DNA of 64,000 nucleotides from Paraspadella gotoi (GCA_051294375.1 CM119268.1:3128703-3192702), one strand, 5' to 3'; shown: positions 1 through 11,073, counted from the first letter of the stretch. Made by a program: numbers and translations. Notes: generated by a model not told the origin, from the sequence alone.

Positions 1-36
1 TTCCCATTAAAATTTGAATTTGGTCGGCTACCGCTA
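1..36 (+). repeat. Short direct repeat, copy 1 (partner at 2453-2488)
   Basis: These 36 bases recur exactly at 2453-2488. The sequences diverge directly after the shared block. Together with the 546/1698 repeat this shows the first 2.5 kb contains repeated blocks lying around two gaps. It may be a dispersed repeat end or an assembly overlap that was not merged. Confidence 0.85.
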
Positions 37-142
37 ATATCACGTAGTTTAATCAAAAGGTGGCGCTCGCCTCGTAACTAAGAAATACGTAAGGAGCCAA
101 AAAAAAGAGATTTCATCAGTAGAAAAAATATATAGTATTGCG

Positions 143-198
143 CCGACCGACCGACCGACCGACCGACCGACCGACCGACCGACCGACCGACCGACCGA
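143..198 (+). repeat. (GACC)n microsatellite
   Basis: About 14 uninterrupted copies of the tetranucleotide GACC. It sits in otherwise ordinary sequence and is one of the few tetranucleotide arrays here that is neither GAAA nor AAAT. Confidence 0.95.
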
Positions 199-535
199 TT
201 GGGAAACCATTTTTTTGTTCGAGGACGACGTTTGCTTTCGGTGTCAACATTTTATGTCGGCCCCGCCATCGATATCATCGACAAGAAAAGAATCCATTTA
301 ATCTGTGAGTGAATTAATATCCTTTTCTCTCCCGGTCATCTTAGGTTTTCGGTGGCGCCGGGATTACACTCGGAGCAACTCTATATAAAATTGCGGTAGG
401 AGATTGGTTTGGTTTATTTCGCCAAAGACATTTGAAGTCAGATACGCAGACGCACGTGGCGCTTCTAGTCTAACCGCCACAATTATTCAGTTATAACTAA
501 ATAGTTAAGTTATATACCGATAGTAGAGCCAAACT

Positions 536-545
536 NNNNNNNNNN
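536..545. other. Assembly gap (10 N)
   Basis: A run of ten N directly before the first copy of a 205-bp direct repeat. The length looks like a placeholder, not a measured size. Confidence 0.95.
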
Positions 546-752
546 AAAGAAAGAAAACAAGGAAAGACATAATGGGAAAGAGATGAAAAGGGGAAGAAGG
601 GTCAAATTGGCAAAAAGTAATGATGATATGAAAAAAAGATTTTAAGTTTTACATAATGATATTTAACCCCAACCGTCTAAAAATTTTAAAAACGCATAAA
701 AATGAATTCATATCACTAGAGCCAAACTTCGTCAATGGGGTGGGTCAGAAGT
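546..752 (+). repeat. 205-bp direct repeat, copy 1 (partner at 1698-1906)
   Basis: The block begins in a GAAA run and ends at GGGTCAGAAGT. It matches 1698-1906 almost throughout, differing by single-base indels and a few substitutions. The block is bounded on both sides by gaps (536-545 and 753-777), so it may be an unplaced contig that belongs at the 1.7-kb locus. Confidence 0.85.
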
Positions 753-777
753 NNNNNNNNNNNNNNNNNNNNNNNNN
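753..777. other. Assembly gap (25 N)
   Basis: A 25-N run, the same length as six other gaps in the window. That indicates an arbitrary gap size set by the scaffolder. Confidence 0.95.
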
Positions 778-1031
778 CCAGAGGAGATTACTAAGTTCGC
801 AAGTAAGAGAAAATTAAGAAGAGAATGTGGATGCTTGTGAGTGGGAGATGAACATTAATTATTTGTCAATCGCTATCTTTTTTAGTTTGGATTTATTTTT
901 CTAACGCCCATTAAAATTAAAAATGTTTGAACATTTTTTAGCTAGTAGTAAAGTTTTTAACTGTTATCGCGCGAAAACAACCCAATCTTTTTGGTCGTTT
1001 TTCGTTTTCAAGGTTAGTCCCATTAGATATT

Positions 1032-1076
1032 TCCTCTCTCTCTCTCTATCCTCTCTCTCTCTCTCTCTCGTCTCTC

Positions 1077-1117
<41 letters not shown>
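1032..1117 (+). repeat. (TC)n microsatellite, interrupted
   Basis: A CT dinucleotide array with occasional G or A interruptions. It gives spurious Ser-Leu frames on the plus strand and Arg-Glu frames on the minus strand. Confidence 0.9.
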
Positions 1118-1120
<3 letters not shown>

Positions 1121-1308
1121 CTTCTCTTTCGCGTCCCAGAAAGGTAAAGTCTAGGACAACAGAGCTCCCATTATTCGCTTCATAAATCTGAAGAGAATTT
1201 TAATAGTCTTCGTGTCGTTCGTTAGTTTCCTTCAAAATAGTTAAGGTGAAAGTTCGGTCTGTCGTTACTATTACCTCGCCTCCCTTTCTAATCGTCTTCT
1301 CTCGTGTG

Positions 1309-1343
1309 CTCTTCTCTCTCTCTCTCTTCTCTCTCTCTCCTCT

Positions 1344-1392
<49 letters not shown>

Positions 1393-1394
1393 TC
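1309..1394 (+). repeat. (TC)n microsatellite, interrupted
   Basis: CT array broken by TTC steps. About 100 bases further on, at 1494-1556, the purine-rich strand flips and a (GA)n array follows. The pair forms a potential imperfect TC/GA inverted structure. Confidence 0.85.
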
Positions 1395-1490
1395 TTTCCT
1401 CATCTACGAGCAAAGTCGAACATAAGAACTTTTTCCCTCATAATCGCGAAACGAAGATCTCGCCTTCGCATTTTAATCGATGCAGGGGGA

Positions 1491-1493
<3 letters not shown>

Positions 1494-1529
<36 letters not shown>

Positions 1530-1556
1530 GAGAGAGAGAGAGAGAGAGAGAGAGTG
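1494..1556 (+). repeat. (GA)n microsatellite
   Basis: GA dinucleotide array with one AAGG interruption. It is complementary in composition to the TC array at 1309-1394. Confidence 0.9.
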
Positions 1557-1639
1557 AGAGAACTGAGAAAAATTAAGTTCGGAAGTTAAAAAAAAAAGAA
1601 TATGTAGGTTAAATAAATTAAAGAAAATAAAAAAAGAAA

Positions 1640-1679
1640 GAAAGTAAAGAAAGAAGAAAGAAAAAAAAGAAGAAAGAAA

Positions 1680-1712
<33 letters not shown>

Positions 1713-1714
1713 AA
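1640..1714 (+). repeat. (GAAA)n microsatellite leading into direct repeat
   Basis: GAAA/GAAG tetranucleotide run. It merges into the second copy of the 205-bp direct repeat, and the first copy also begins inside a short GAAA run. Confidence 0.85.
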
Positions 1715-1906
1715 ACAAGGAAAGACATAATGGGAAAAGAGATGAAAAGGGGAAGAAGGGTAAAATTGCAAAAAGTAATGATGATATGAAAAAAAGATTT
1801 TAGTTTTACATAATGATATTTAACCCCAACCGTCTAAAATTTTAAAAACGCATAAAATGAATTCATATCACTAGACGCAAACTTCGTCCATGGGTGGGTC
1901 AGAAGT
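1698..1906 (+). repeat. 205-bp direct repeat, copy 2
   Basis: Partner of 546-752. Here the block is embedded in continuous sequence, so this is more likely the genuine location if the first copy is an assembly artefact. Confidence 0.85.
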
Positions 1907-2452
1907 TTGATTTGGGAACCTTTCCAAATGAAACTTCATACATTTCTGAGAAAACTTTCAATGGAGCAAAATTTTCTAAAATGGCAAGAAGCATTAGTAA
2001 TAATTTTTTTAATATTTTATTTATAGATAGGAAATGTCAAAAAAATTTTTTTTAAATTTTGTTATTTTTAAAAGCAGATTCAGATAGCTTATAAAAAGTT
2101 TCTAACGACAAAGTATAATTCTTTTTTCAATATTTTGATGAATTAGTGGTAAAATTGGAAAAAACTTTAAAAAATCATCATCATCATTCATCATCCGATG
2201 ATTTTAGCAGTTTTTATTAATTTTAGTAATAAAACACCAAATTTTTAAAAAGTGTAATTATATTTTTGCTTAACTTTTTAAGCTCTATCAGAATCATTAA
2301 AAAAACTTAAAATATCCAAAAAAATTTTGGACATTAAATAGCGAATATAATAATATTTAATTAGCGAATTACTCATGGTTGGGACATTTTTGCAAAAAAA
2401 ATATTTTAATACAATAATTAAAAGCAATAACGGCATTAACGTTATAATACTG
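1907..2452. other. AT-rich sequence without recognisable gene
   Basis: Plain AT-rich sequence with poly-A and poly-T runs and a short (ATC)n stretch near 2174-2200. I see no frame with coding character and no RNA gene. Confidence 0.6.
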
Positions 2453-2488
2453 TTCCCATTAAAATTTGAATTTGGTCGGCTACCGCTA
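2453..2488 (+). repeat. Short direct repeat, copy 2
   Basis: Exact 36-base match to positions 1-36. Confidence 0.85.
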
Positions 2489-2622
2489 CCGATAGATGAT
2501 GCGCTCCAGTTGCTCTAAACCTGATAAAACTGAAATGCGTGCACATGCGAAAGTCACTTCGGCGCAACACTTAGACATCGCCGCTTCTGGTGTCGAGCTC
2601 ATCAAATCGGACCCAACAGAAA

Positions 2623-2623
<1 letters not shown>

Positions 2624-2688
<65 letters not shown>

Positions 2689-2711
2689 CCTCTCTCTCTC
2701 CCTCTCTCTCA
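2624..2711 (+). repeat. (TC)n microsatellite
   Basis: A CT array of nearly 90 bases with a few CCC interruptions near its end. The open frames across it on both strands are repeat translations. Confidence 0.95.
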
Positions 2712-3440
2712 CCAACGACGTTTCCTCGGATGAAATATTCTTTATTTTCACAATTTCCTCTTTTTTTTTTCTCCCTTCGACGTTTGGGTGGAGAAACCAT
2801 CGGACTTTTTTTTTGCTGACGGCGCGATCCTTCGGTCGGGATTGTGGAGCGGGAGATGGTGAATTTAGGGTAGGTGGGGGGGTTAGGAAGGTGGGCTCGA
2901 CGAAGGCTTGGATGGTTGAGGAAAAGAGGAAAGAGCTGGAGGGCCCCAACACGATCGTATCGGCCAAGGTCATCCTACGCCTTCCAAGTCACTTTACAAC
3001 TTGGCAAGAATAAAGTTATAACATTTTTTTGTGTCCCTTTAAAGATTCTTTAGTTATAATCATCGAATTATGAGTTTTCAAAGGTTCTGAGTTAAACAAC
3101 TGTATTTTAATAAAATTGAAAGCGATTGTGCGTTAGGACGAGAATATGTGTTTTGTTTTTTTTTCCAATATTTTTTAAGCCCCATAAGCTATTTCCAGGC
3201 CCCCCCTCCAGGCTTTGTGGATGGTGTCTACTCTACACTCTCCGATGAGTAGCGGTGACGACGATGGTGGGGGTGGTGGGGGTGGTGGAGGTGGAAATGA
3301 TGGAGGTGGGGAAGGTTGACATGAAGTGGCGGGACCACTACGATGAAGGCGAGACTGCTTTGGTTGTGGTTGAAGGATGTAAGCGGAATGACTGAACCGG
3401 GGCAGCGGAGCCGAAGGTAATGGTTTCGTCGTTGTCGTCT

Positions 3441-3468
3441 GCGGCGGCGGCGGCGGCGGCGGCGGCGG
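3441..3468 (+). repeat. (GCG)n microsatellite
   Basis: About nine GCG triplets, read as an alanine run on either strand. A short GGT/GGA-rich stretch lies just upstream at 3266-3312. Confidence 0.9.
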
Positions 3469-3766
3469 AAAGCGAAGGCTTATTATTGACCTCGATTGTT
3501 GTGGATTCCCTGTGTTTTATCACTCAGGGAATCGGTTACTGTCGCTATGAAGCGGGACGTTGGAAAGCAAGGCGTAGAAAGGGAATGACGAGGCCATGCA
3601 GGATGGAGAGGATAAAAGACATTCTTCGGGAGGATGGTTAAAATTTAGAATCTCGAGGTGGATCAGACAGAGAGGGAGTCGAATTTTATTTTCCTCACTT
3701 TTTCCTTCTCACAATTCCCTTGGCTTCTATCACCGCAACTCTTTAATCTCGTATCACATTTTCACA

Positions 3767-3889
<123 letters not shown>

Positions 3890-3976
3890 GACCCGATCGC
3901 GTTTTGGGTCCATTAAGGATGTTTATCTCGGAGTTTATGATCCCAAAGAAACGTCGGAGCGGGGACAGAAAAAAAA

Positions 3977-4262
3977 AGGAGGAAGAAGGGAAAGTATAGG
4001 AGAAGAAATGAAAAAAAGGAGGGAAAAAAGGAAAGGATAGGAGAAGAAATGAAAAAAAGGAGGAAAAAAAGGAAAGGATAGGAGAAAAAATGAAAAAAAG
4101 GGGGAAGAAGGGAAAGGATAGGAGAAGAAATGAAAAAAAAGGAGGAAGAAGGGAAAGGATACGAGAAGAAATGAAAAAAAAAGGAGAAAGAAGGGAAAAG
4201 ATACGAGAAGAAATGAAAAAAAAAGGAGAAAGAAGGGAAAGGATAGGAGAAGAAATGAAAGG
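3977..4262 (+). repeat. 41-bp polypurine minisatellite, about 7 copies
   Basis: A unit of 40-41 bases, beginning AGGAGGAAGAAGGG and ending GAAATGAAAAA, repeats seven times with small poly-A length changes. Both strands stay open across it because it is nearly all purine. The minus-strand 155-residue frame and plus-strand 75-residue frame here are repeat translations and not genes. Confidence 0.9.
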
Positions 4263-4727
4263 AACGCGGAAAGGTAATAATAGAGAGTTAAGGGAAAGAA
4301 AAAAAAGAATTAATTGAAAAAAAAACGAAGATAAAGAAAGAAGCTGGACCAATTACTATGTATTAAACCAGTGGCTGCGCCAATGGACAAATAATAAAAC
4401 TAAACTGTTACTTCGACTCGAATGGTAATTTGTAGATAAAAATAGTATTTTAATAATTTCAATACTTGCATAACTTTTTCAACTGGCATAATTTATGTCA
4501 ACTAGGTAGCGTAATTTCTATTCTACATATATCGTTATTCTCACTGATGAACTATTTTTTTAGAAATTTTTTTAATCAAGGCGGTTGATAAAACCAATTT
4601 TTAATCAAATTGTCAGATTTTTTTCAAATAAATACAAAAAAAGAATTTGACTAATTTCGAATTTTGAAAATTAAAACCAAATTGTAGCATTTGAACCCGT
4701 GCGGCTTCTGAAGAAACAAAAAATACG

Positions 4728-4904
4728 CTGCATCCGCCGCCGCATCCGCCGTAGCATCCGACGCAGCGTACGCCGCGGCCTCCGCGTCGCCGCCATTCGG
4801 CCGTTATTTCCGCCAACGATTTTGTCGACGCAATCGCCTTTAGATTTGCCGCCGCCGCCGCCGCCGACGCCGCCGTCGCCGCCGCCGCCGCCGACGCCGC
4901 CGCA
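4728..4904 (+). repeat. CCG-rich trinucleotide tract
   Basis: Degenerate CCG/CATCCGCCG repeats passing into a purer (CCG)n run at about 4850-4904. The frames across it read as proline, arginine or glycine runs. Confidence 0.85.
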
Positions 4905-4987
4905 GTCTGATTTCTTCTTCTCTTCCCTCACTTTCACTTCCGCTGTCTTTAAAGCCTTCACGCGGCCATCGTGAACTCTTAACAATC

Positions 4988-5062
4988 ATCATCACACTCA
5001 CCATCAAATTCACCTTCACATTCACCATCACATTCGCTCTCACATTCACCATCAAATTCACC
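4988..5062 (+). repeat. 12-bp minisatellite (CATTCACCATCA type)
   Basis: Six degenerate copies of a 12-base unit. One minus-strand frame reads as a Val-Asn-Met repeat, which is a repeat translation. Confidence 0.8.
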
Positions 5063-5179
5063 AGTTTCACTTACATGTTATTTTCCTGTCTTAGTTGTTT
5101 CATTGCATTTATTGTTTCATTGCATTTATGCCTTACCTTCTTTAGATTTCCCTACCCATTTACCTCCCACCTGATCCTC

Positions 5180-5233
5180 CACCGCCGCCGCCGCAGCCGC
5201 CGCCACCGCAGCCGCAGCCGCAGCCGCAGCCGC
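5180..5233 (+). repeat. (CCG)n/(CAGCCG)n tract
   Basis: Short CCG run followed by hexanucleotide CAGCCG copies. It lies immediately before the 60-bp minisatellite region. Confidence 0.85.
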
Positions 5234-5339
5234 CCTCCCCCTTCCGGCTTGAAGGAGGCCATAACCGGAAATTGAACGCCGATTCGGGCGACGCCGTTTT
5301 CGTCGGCCATCGGCGGCGCCGGGTGGAGAAAAGCTGGTG

Positions 5340-5880
5340 GATCAGAAAAGGCGCAGGTCGGAGAAACAAGGCCGCGGGTCGGAGAAGCGGCGGCGCCCGT
5401 CGGAGGAGCTGTAACGTTGGTCAGATAGGAAATATCCCAGGTCGGAGGATCTGCCTCGCTGGTCAGAGGAGCAGCGTGTCGGAACGGAACATTGCAACGG
5501 CGCCGTTTCATTGTCACGCCGGTCAGAGGAGCAGCGTGTCGGAACAGAAGAGACGCAACAGCGCCGTTTCTTCGTCGCGCTGGTCAGAGAAGCGTGTCGG
5601 AACGGAACAACGCAACGGCACTGTTTCATTGTCGCGCCGGTCAGAGGAGCATCGAGTCAGAACGGAATTGATGCAACGGTGCCGTTTCTTCATTGCGCTG
5701 GTCAGAGGAGCATCGAGTCGGAATGGAAGCATCGCAACCGCGCCTTTTCTTCATTGCGCCGGTCAGATGAGCAGCATGTTGGAATGGAAGCGACGCAACG
5801 GCGCCATTTCTTCATCGCGCCGGTCAGAGGAGCAGCGTGTCAGAACGAAGCGACGCAACGGCGCCGTTTCTTCGTCTCGA
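5340..5880 (+). repeat. 60-bp GC-rich minisatellite, 7 full copies
   Basis: Units starting GGTCAG occur at 5461, 5521, 5582, 5639, 5700, 5761 and 5822, giving a period of 57-61 bases. Shorter degenerate derivatives (GGTCGGAG) precede them from about 5357. Each unit carries GTGTCGGAAC and CAACGGCGCCGTTTCTTC. Because the period is close to a multiple of three, long frames stay open in several registers: plus 5272-5889 (205 residues), plus 5511-5945, and three on the minus strand. The frames are Ser/Arg-rich and none resembles a known family. I treat it as non-coding tandem repeat, while noting that translation cannot be excluded. Confidence 0.9.
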
Positions 5881-5941
5881 CGACCGTAAATCTTTCAGGC
5901 GAAGATTCGGTTTGGAAGAAGAGTCGGGCGAGTCAGAGACG

Positions 5942-6026
5942 ATGAGGAAGAAGAAGAAGAAGAAGAAGAAGAAGAAGAAGAAGAAGAAGAAGAAGAAGAA
6001 GAAGAAGAAGAAGAAGAAAGAAGAAG
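5942..6026 (+). repeat. (GAA)n microsatellite
   Basis: About 26 GAA/AAG triplets, read as a lysine run on plus and a serine run on minus. The array follows directly after the 60-bp minisatellite. Confidence 0.95.
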
Positions 6027-6306
6027 ATGTGATAATGACGACGACGACAGCGACGACTGTGACGAAGACGACGAAGTCACGACGCATGAATTTAAATCGG
6101 AATCCTTTATTATATTTAACGAATTTTACTTTCTTAAATCTTAATTTCTTAACTAAATCTTAACGAAATTTCTTCGTTTTTTGTGGTTTCGGCTGCAGCC
6201 TTGGTCAAGAAAAACAATTGAGGGACAAAATAGTACATACATACATAGATATTTGTCAACCATTGCCAGGCGGCCAGCAATGAAATGGACGCAATTGACG
6301 ACGGGA

Positions 6307-6341
6307 TGTGGTGGTGGTGGTGGTGGTGGTGGTGGTGGTGG

Positions 6342-6406
<65 letters not shown>
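6307..6406 (+). repeat. Compound (GGT)n-(GAT)n microsatellite
   Basis: A run of about 12 GGT triplets changes abruptly into about 20 GAT triplets. Such compound arrays usually arise by a point mutation followed by expansion. Confidence 0.95.
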
Positions 6407-6765
6407 GCGATCGAAGCGCTATTGATGATGACGACATGTACGTGTGATGATGACTAGAATGACTTTTATCTCAAAGTAGGCGATTTCGCTTGGGAATATT
6501 TATTGTATGAGAAATTAAATTTTAATTAACAACGGAGATCAGGCTACTTGAGGCCAAAACAATTGGGAAATGAAAAAAAAAACAAAAAAAACTATCAATA
6601 TCAAGAAAATGTCGTCAGGGAAAAAGAAATTTCAACGTCGAAGAAGAAAAATGAAAAAGGGAATTTAGAAAAAGGAAATCTGAGATGAGACGAAAGATCG
6701 AATCAGTGCGGGACATTGCACGGGCTCAGGTGAAGATGGAAACAAACAATGACGCTGACAGGTTT

Positions 6766-6823
6766 GATTCTCTCTCTCTCTCATGTTTCCTCCCTCTCTC
6801 TGTCTCTCGCTCTCTCTCTCTCA

Positions 6824-6880
<57 letters not shown>

Positions 6881-6990
6881 TCCTCTCTTCTCTCCCTCTC
6901 TCTGTCTCTTGCTCTCTCTCTCTCTCTATCTCTCTCTCTCTTCTCTCCTCTCCTCTCTCTCTCTTCTCTCTCTCTCTCTCTCTTCTCATA
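6766..6990 (+). repeat. Degenerate (TC)n tract, 225 bp
   Basis: CT dinucleotide array with CTTC and CTG interruptions. All six frames are open across parts of it, which explains the four overlapping open frames here. Confidence 0.9.
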
Positions 6991-7189
6991 ACTCACATCT
7001 TACTTTTTCTCCGCTCTCATTCTTTCCCTCCTTCTTTTTTTTTTTAAATTCCGATAACTCGTGTCTAGCCTTTCCCGATACTGAGATCGGACGCAGAAAA
7101 TTCCCATTCTATAGGAAAGAAAGAGAAAAAAAGAAAAAAAAAAGAAAGAGGGTCTATTTCAGCTTAAATTCAGAATTTGGTTTGTTTGT

Positions 7190-7975
7190 ATGTTTGGAGA
7201 TTAAGGATTAGGTTTGGGATTAGGACAGGAATGGGGCTATTGATTAGATTAGGAATTTGGTTGGTAAGGCGGGCCAGAAATTTACATTTTGTTACAATAT
7301 GAACAAGTCTGCAATAAAAGTATTTTGTCCTTTTACAACCAAATTGACTTATGATGTTAGATTTTGATTAAATTCATGTTCCTCATGCATGGAAGCATTT
7401 TAATATTTAACAATATAGAAGAAATGCTTAAAAAATTTTAAAGAAATTTAATTTTTTAAAAATGGATTCTGATAAATATTAAAAAGTTAGATAAAGGTTA
7501 GTATTATTGGTTAGAGTTTTGTCGAAAACAATAGGATTAGAATAATAAAAAAAATTAAACAAGAACGGTAATTCCAATGTGTTGCGCCGCAGTGAATTTA
7601 TTTTAACGTAATGATGACATGATATGACATGAAATGACATGAGTAAAAAACTTCTTTTGCCCGTGTATTTATTTCATGCCCTGCATCAAAATTCTGTCTT
7701 TTATTCTTTAGTTTTAATAATTCCTAAAAGCGGCGCAAGCAGTCCCTTAGATTCGAGGTTTTTTTCTGGCTAAACAAATGAACAACCAACTATAGGCAAA
7801 TTACATGAATTTTTAATGTAAGTGGGACAGACCGACGGACAGACATAACGACGGACCGATCGAGTGACACACCGACCCCAAAAAGTAGGAAAAAAATAAG
7901 TAAAAAGTTTAGACGCGAGAAAAAAAGTAAATAAACGATGAAAATAAAAAGAAAAATGTCAAAAATTTCTAGGAA
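7190..7975. other. AT-rich sequence without recognisable gene
   Basis: It contains a GATTAGG-like degenerate stretch at about 7199-7260 and short homopolymers. I see no gene, RNA or transposon signature. Confidence 0.55.
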
Positions 7976-8012
7976 ATGAAGGGAATAAACAAAAGGATGG
8001 AGGAGACTGAAA

Positions 8013-8015
<3 letters not shown>

Positions 8016-8069
<54 letters not shown>
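8016..8069 (+). repeat. (GA)n microsatellite
   Basis: Pure GA array of about 54 bases. Confidence 0.95.
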
Positions 8070-8071
<2 letters not shown>

Positions 8072-8259
8072 CTACTGTACCTCAGTGAACAGAATCGAGA
8101 ATTAAAAAGGAGACAAGGAAGTTTAAACAGAATTTGTGGCAGTCATCAACGCGAAACAGATGTGCAATTCAACGAAACAGGGCAGCAAAATAGGAAACAG
8201 GTTGGCCGTGTGATTAAATTGCGTTCGGCTTAGCGGATCACTTTTGTAGTTTTACGTAG

Positions 8260-8471
8260 TATTTCTTTGATACTTACTCACTTCCCAACGTCGTTAAGAC
8301 CTCATGGACTTTATCTCCAGATGGCAGCAAAGAGGTGAAGTGGCAATGCAATGAGAAGCAAAGAATCCACCAGATTACTGATGACGGGATTCGTGCGAAC
8401 ATCAAAGGCTGGCATCGACCAGAATCAAACCATCCAGAATTCTTGGGACCAAAGATTCGAAAGGGGAAACT

Positions 8472-8475
<4 letters not shown>
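8260..8475 (+). CDS. Orphan protein-like open frame, possible exon or gene remnant
   Basis: This 71-codon frame has no in-frame ATG near its start and is bounded by TAG just upstream and TAA at 8473. Its translation is of ordinary, high-complexity composition, unlike the repeat frames around it. It includes SWTLSPDGSKEVKW and GWHRPESNHPEFLGPKIRKG. The sequence is balanced in base composition and free of tandem repeats. A (GAA)n array starts right after the stop codon. I do not recognise the family. It could be an internal exon, a transposon relic or a chance frame. No convincing splice acceptor was identified. Confidence 0.25.
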
Positions 8476-8479
<4 letters not shown>

Positions 8480-8502
<23 letters not shown>

Positions 8503-8507
8503 AAAGA
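8480..8507 (+). repeat. (GAA)n microsatellite
   Basis: About nine GAA triplets. A (GA)n stretch follows at 8551-8583. Confidence 0.9.
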
Positions 8508-8663
8508 AGTAGATGAATAAGAAAATAAAAGGAAGAAGAAAGAAGAGAAGGAGAGAGAGAGAGAGTGAGAGAGAGAGAGAGTGAGCAAAAACCGATGAGA
8601 AAAGTCTCCAGAGAACGATTACCAGGGTGAAAAGTGGATCCAAATAAGAATTAACAGACGACG

Positions 8664-8730
8664 ACATCGACGACAACCTCGAGGAACACGACGACGACGA
8701 CGACGACGACGACCACGATGACGACGACTA
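8664..8730 (+). repeat. (GAC)n-rich tract
   Basis: GAC triplets with interruptions. One frame around it reads as an Asp-rich stretch followed by DYAKVTEENLIT and then a stop. This may be a decayed acidic coding segment but is more simply an expanded GAC repeat. Confidence 0.75.
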
Positions 8731-9225
8731 TGCCAAGGTAACAGAGGAAAACCTAATAACATAGTTCGACTTAGTCGACAACAACACCAAAAGGCTAGAC
8801 GTTTCCAGTTGCTAACAATGACATGTGACCTGCGTGAATGATAATGACATCAAAGATTCCGATGTCAGAAGCACAAGGACGACGACGACGCCGAATAAAA
8901 AAACAACATCCAACAATGAGTTGAGCTGCAGAACACATTTTTTTTTCGTCCTGGCATTATAGTCGCAAAGGGTGAAGAGAGAAGACAGTCGAGAGTGCAT
9001 GAGAGAGAGAGAAGAGAGTGCAGTAAGGGGAAAAGAGAGTGCAGGGATGGAAAAGAGAGTGCAAGGGAAGACAAAGACGTCATTTAGAATGATTTTAAAA
9101 AGATAGTCCACTGATGATCGCGTATGAACCTCAGATCGATTTAATAACTAGGGAAACTACTTGGAATAAGTTAACAAAAAAATAGATAAAAAATAAATAA
9201 AAAAAAAACAAAACAAAAAGCGCAG

Positions 9226-9418
9226 TTTTCTTTTTTTTCCTGCTTTTCTTTTCTCATCTTCTCTCTCTTCTCTCTTCTCTTCCTCTTATCTCTCTTCTCT
9301 TCTCTCTCTTCTCTCTCTCCTCTCTCTCTCTCGTCTCTCTCCTCTCCTCCTCTACTTCTCGTCTCTCTCCTCTCTCTCGTCTCCTTCTCTGTTTCTGAGT
9401 CAATATACTCAGCTCTCC
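9226..9418 (+). repeat. Degenerate CT-rich tract
   Basis: Long pyrimidine tract with CTCTT and CCTCT units. It lies upstream of a GC-richer patch at 9418-9570. Confidence 0.85.
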
Positions 9419-9569
9419 GAACGCAGCCAGTAGACCGGAGCGGCGGCGCGCGGCTGCCTGATCGATCTCACTTCTCCTTCCGGGCTTCTTCCGCTCGATC
9501 GGGGAGATTTTCCTCTCTCGTCCGGGCTTCTTCCGGTCGAAGTCCGGAGCGGCATCGGGGCCGGATATC

Positions 9570-9570
<1 letters not shown>
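9418..9570. other. GC-rich patch with internal repeat, unidentified
   Basis: Higher-GC sequence containing two copies of a CCGGGCTTCTTCCG motif, at about 9481 and 9521, each followed by a GGTCGA/CTCGA step. It is flanked by CT tracts on both sides. The GC-rich patch at about 11220-11490 has a similar base composition and GGCGGCGCGCG core. The pair could be promoter-like islands or ends of a dispersed repeat. No coding assignment is possible. Confidence 0.4.
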
Positions 9571-9607
<37 letters not shown>

Positions 9608-9659
9608 TCTGGCCTCTTGCCGTCTCTCTCTCTCTTTCTATCGTTGTTTGTTTTCCTTT

Positions 9660-11070
9660 TAAAATGGTAATTACTTTGTCATGCCTCTCTCATTTAATGT
9701 CTCATCAAATTTAATGTCATATTTAAACTTGAAAATAATTTTTTTTAAATAACTAATTTTGAAGAAAGCCATACTCAACTTTAATAACGACATTTCTTTT
9801 TTAGGAGATTAGCAGTATTCAAAGTATTTAACGATTTTTTTTTTCTCTATAGGCCGAAAAATAATAATAATTTGAAGTAAAAAATAAGGCTTTCTTGAAA
9901 TAATCACAGTGAAAACAAACCAAGAAGAAACTAAATAAAATCCAAGCTGATCCAATACGAACAATATATTCTAAATTAGAGAAAAAATGTTTTTTCAAAA
10001 AAACAAAATTTTTTTGACATTTGTTTAAAAAGATCTTTTTATTATTTCGAGAAGTTTAAAAAGTACTAGGAATTAAAAAAATATGAAGTCTATACCCTTT
10101 GTAGAGCTGACAATAGGCTAAATTTTGCATACTATGTTTTTTTTTTCAAATTAACGCTAAGTTTTAATTGATTGTGAATTTTGTGAAATATTCAAGTAAA
10201 GAAATCTAAGTTGATGTCAAAACTTTCAAAGACCTCATTGGGGCCGAGAAGATAATCCTAAAGACATTTTCGAATTGAGTAAAAAATTGATGTCAGATAT
10301 GGCCACATGTCGGGTTAAAAGATGAGCCACAAATTTTTAGTCTCTTTTTGGTTAAAGGTAACTACAGAGAATATCTCCACCTTAATTACAGGAAATACAA
10401 CAAAGAAAAAAGTATTACTGTATTTATTAACTAGTAGTATAAATGGTGATTAATTAGTTAAGTAGTAGTAGAGTAGTAGTGTAGTATAGTAGCTTTAGGA
10501 TTCCAGACAAATGTTTGCCACGGCTTTTGTTTCAAAACTTTGCTCACTCCTGGTATAAGCTAAGGCGACCTCTCAAAACAGTACGGCACTAAGGGAGCTT
10601 TCTGAGACCACAAAAGACAACCTTAAAAAACTGTGCTAGCTTTTTTTGGAAAATTTGAATATTTAGTCAATTGAATTTAAATTTTAAATTAATGGAGAAA
10701 TTTAAATCTGCTTTTGAAAAGTAAGAAAATATTTTAAAATTTTTGAACATTTGACAATGTTTAAATATGGGCTATGCGAAAATGAAAATAAAAAAAAAAA
10801 TAATTTACAAATATTCACAGCTGCAATATGCTTGAATTTTTTTCTACTTGATTCTAAAATTGTCTACTCTTTCCTCTTCATACGTCCTCGCCCGTAAAAA
10901 AATGCAAATAATATATATCAATCTCATTTTCGATCATTTTTTAAATCTTTATATATTTTCAAATTGTTTTCAGCATATTTAATCATTATTGTTAGATGTA
11001 TATATCTTTTTTATTAATATTATTATTTTAAGGCTCAAAATGCTTAATATTAAAAAATGTTGACTAAATT
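9660..11070. other. AT-rich gene-free stretch
   Basis: Low-GC sequence with many short A and T runs and no coherent frame. A TAGTAG/GTAGTA-rich spot lies at about 10425-10490. I see no gene, structural RNA or transposon motif. Confidence 0.6.
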
Positions 11071-11073
11071 TTT

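Noticed and set aside
360-420. Possible core promoter (CTATATAAAA near 381)
   Set aside because: A TATA-like word alone, with no downstream coding frame before the gap, is not enough support.
5272-5889. 205-residue Ser/Arg repeat frame as a gene
   Set aside because: Several registers on both strands are equally open because the minisatellite period is near a multiple of three. No start context or family supports it.
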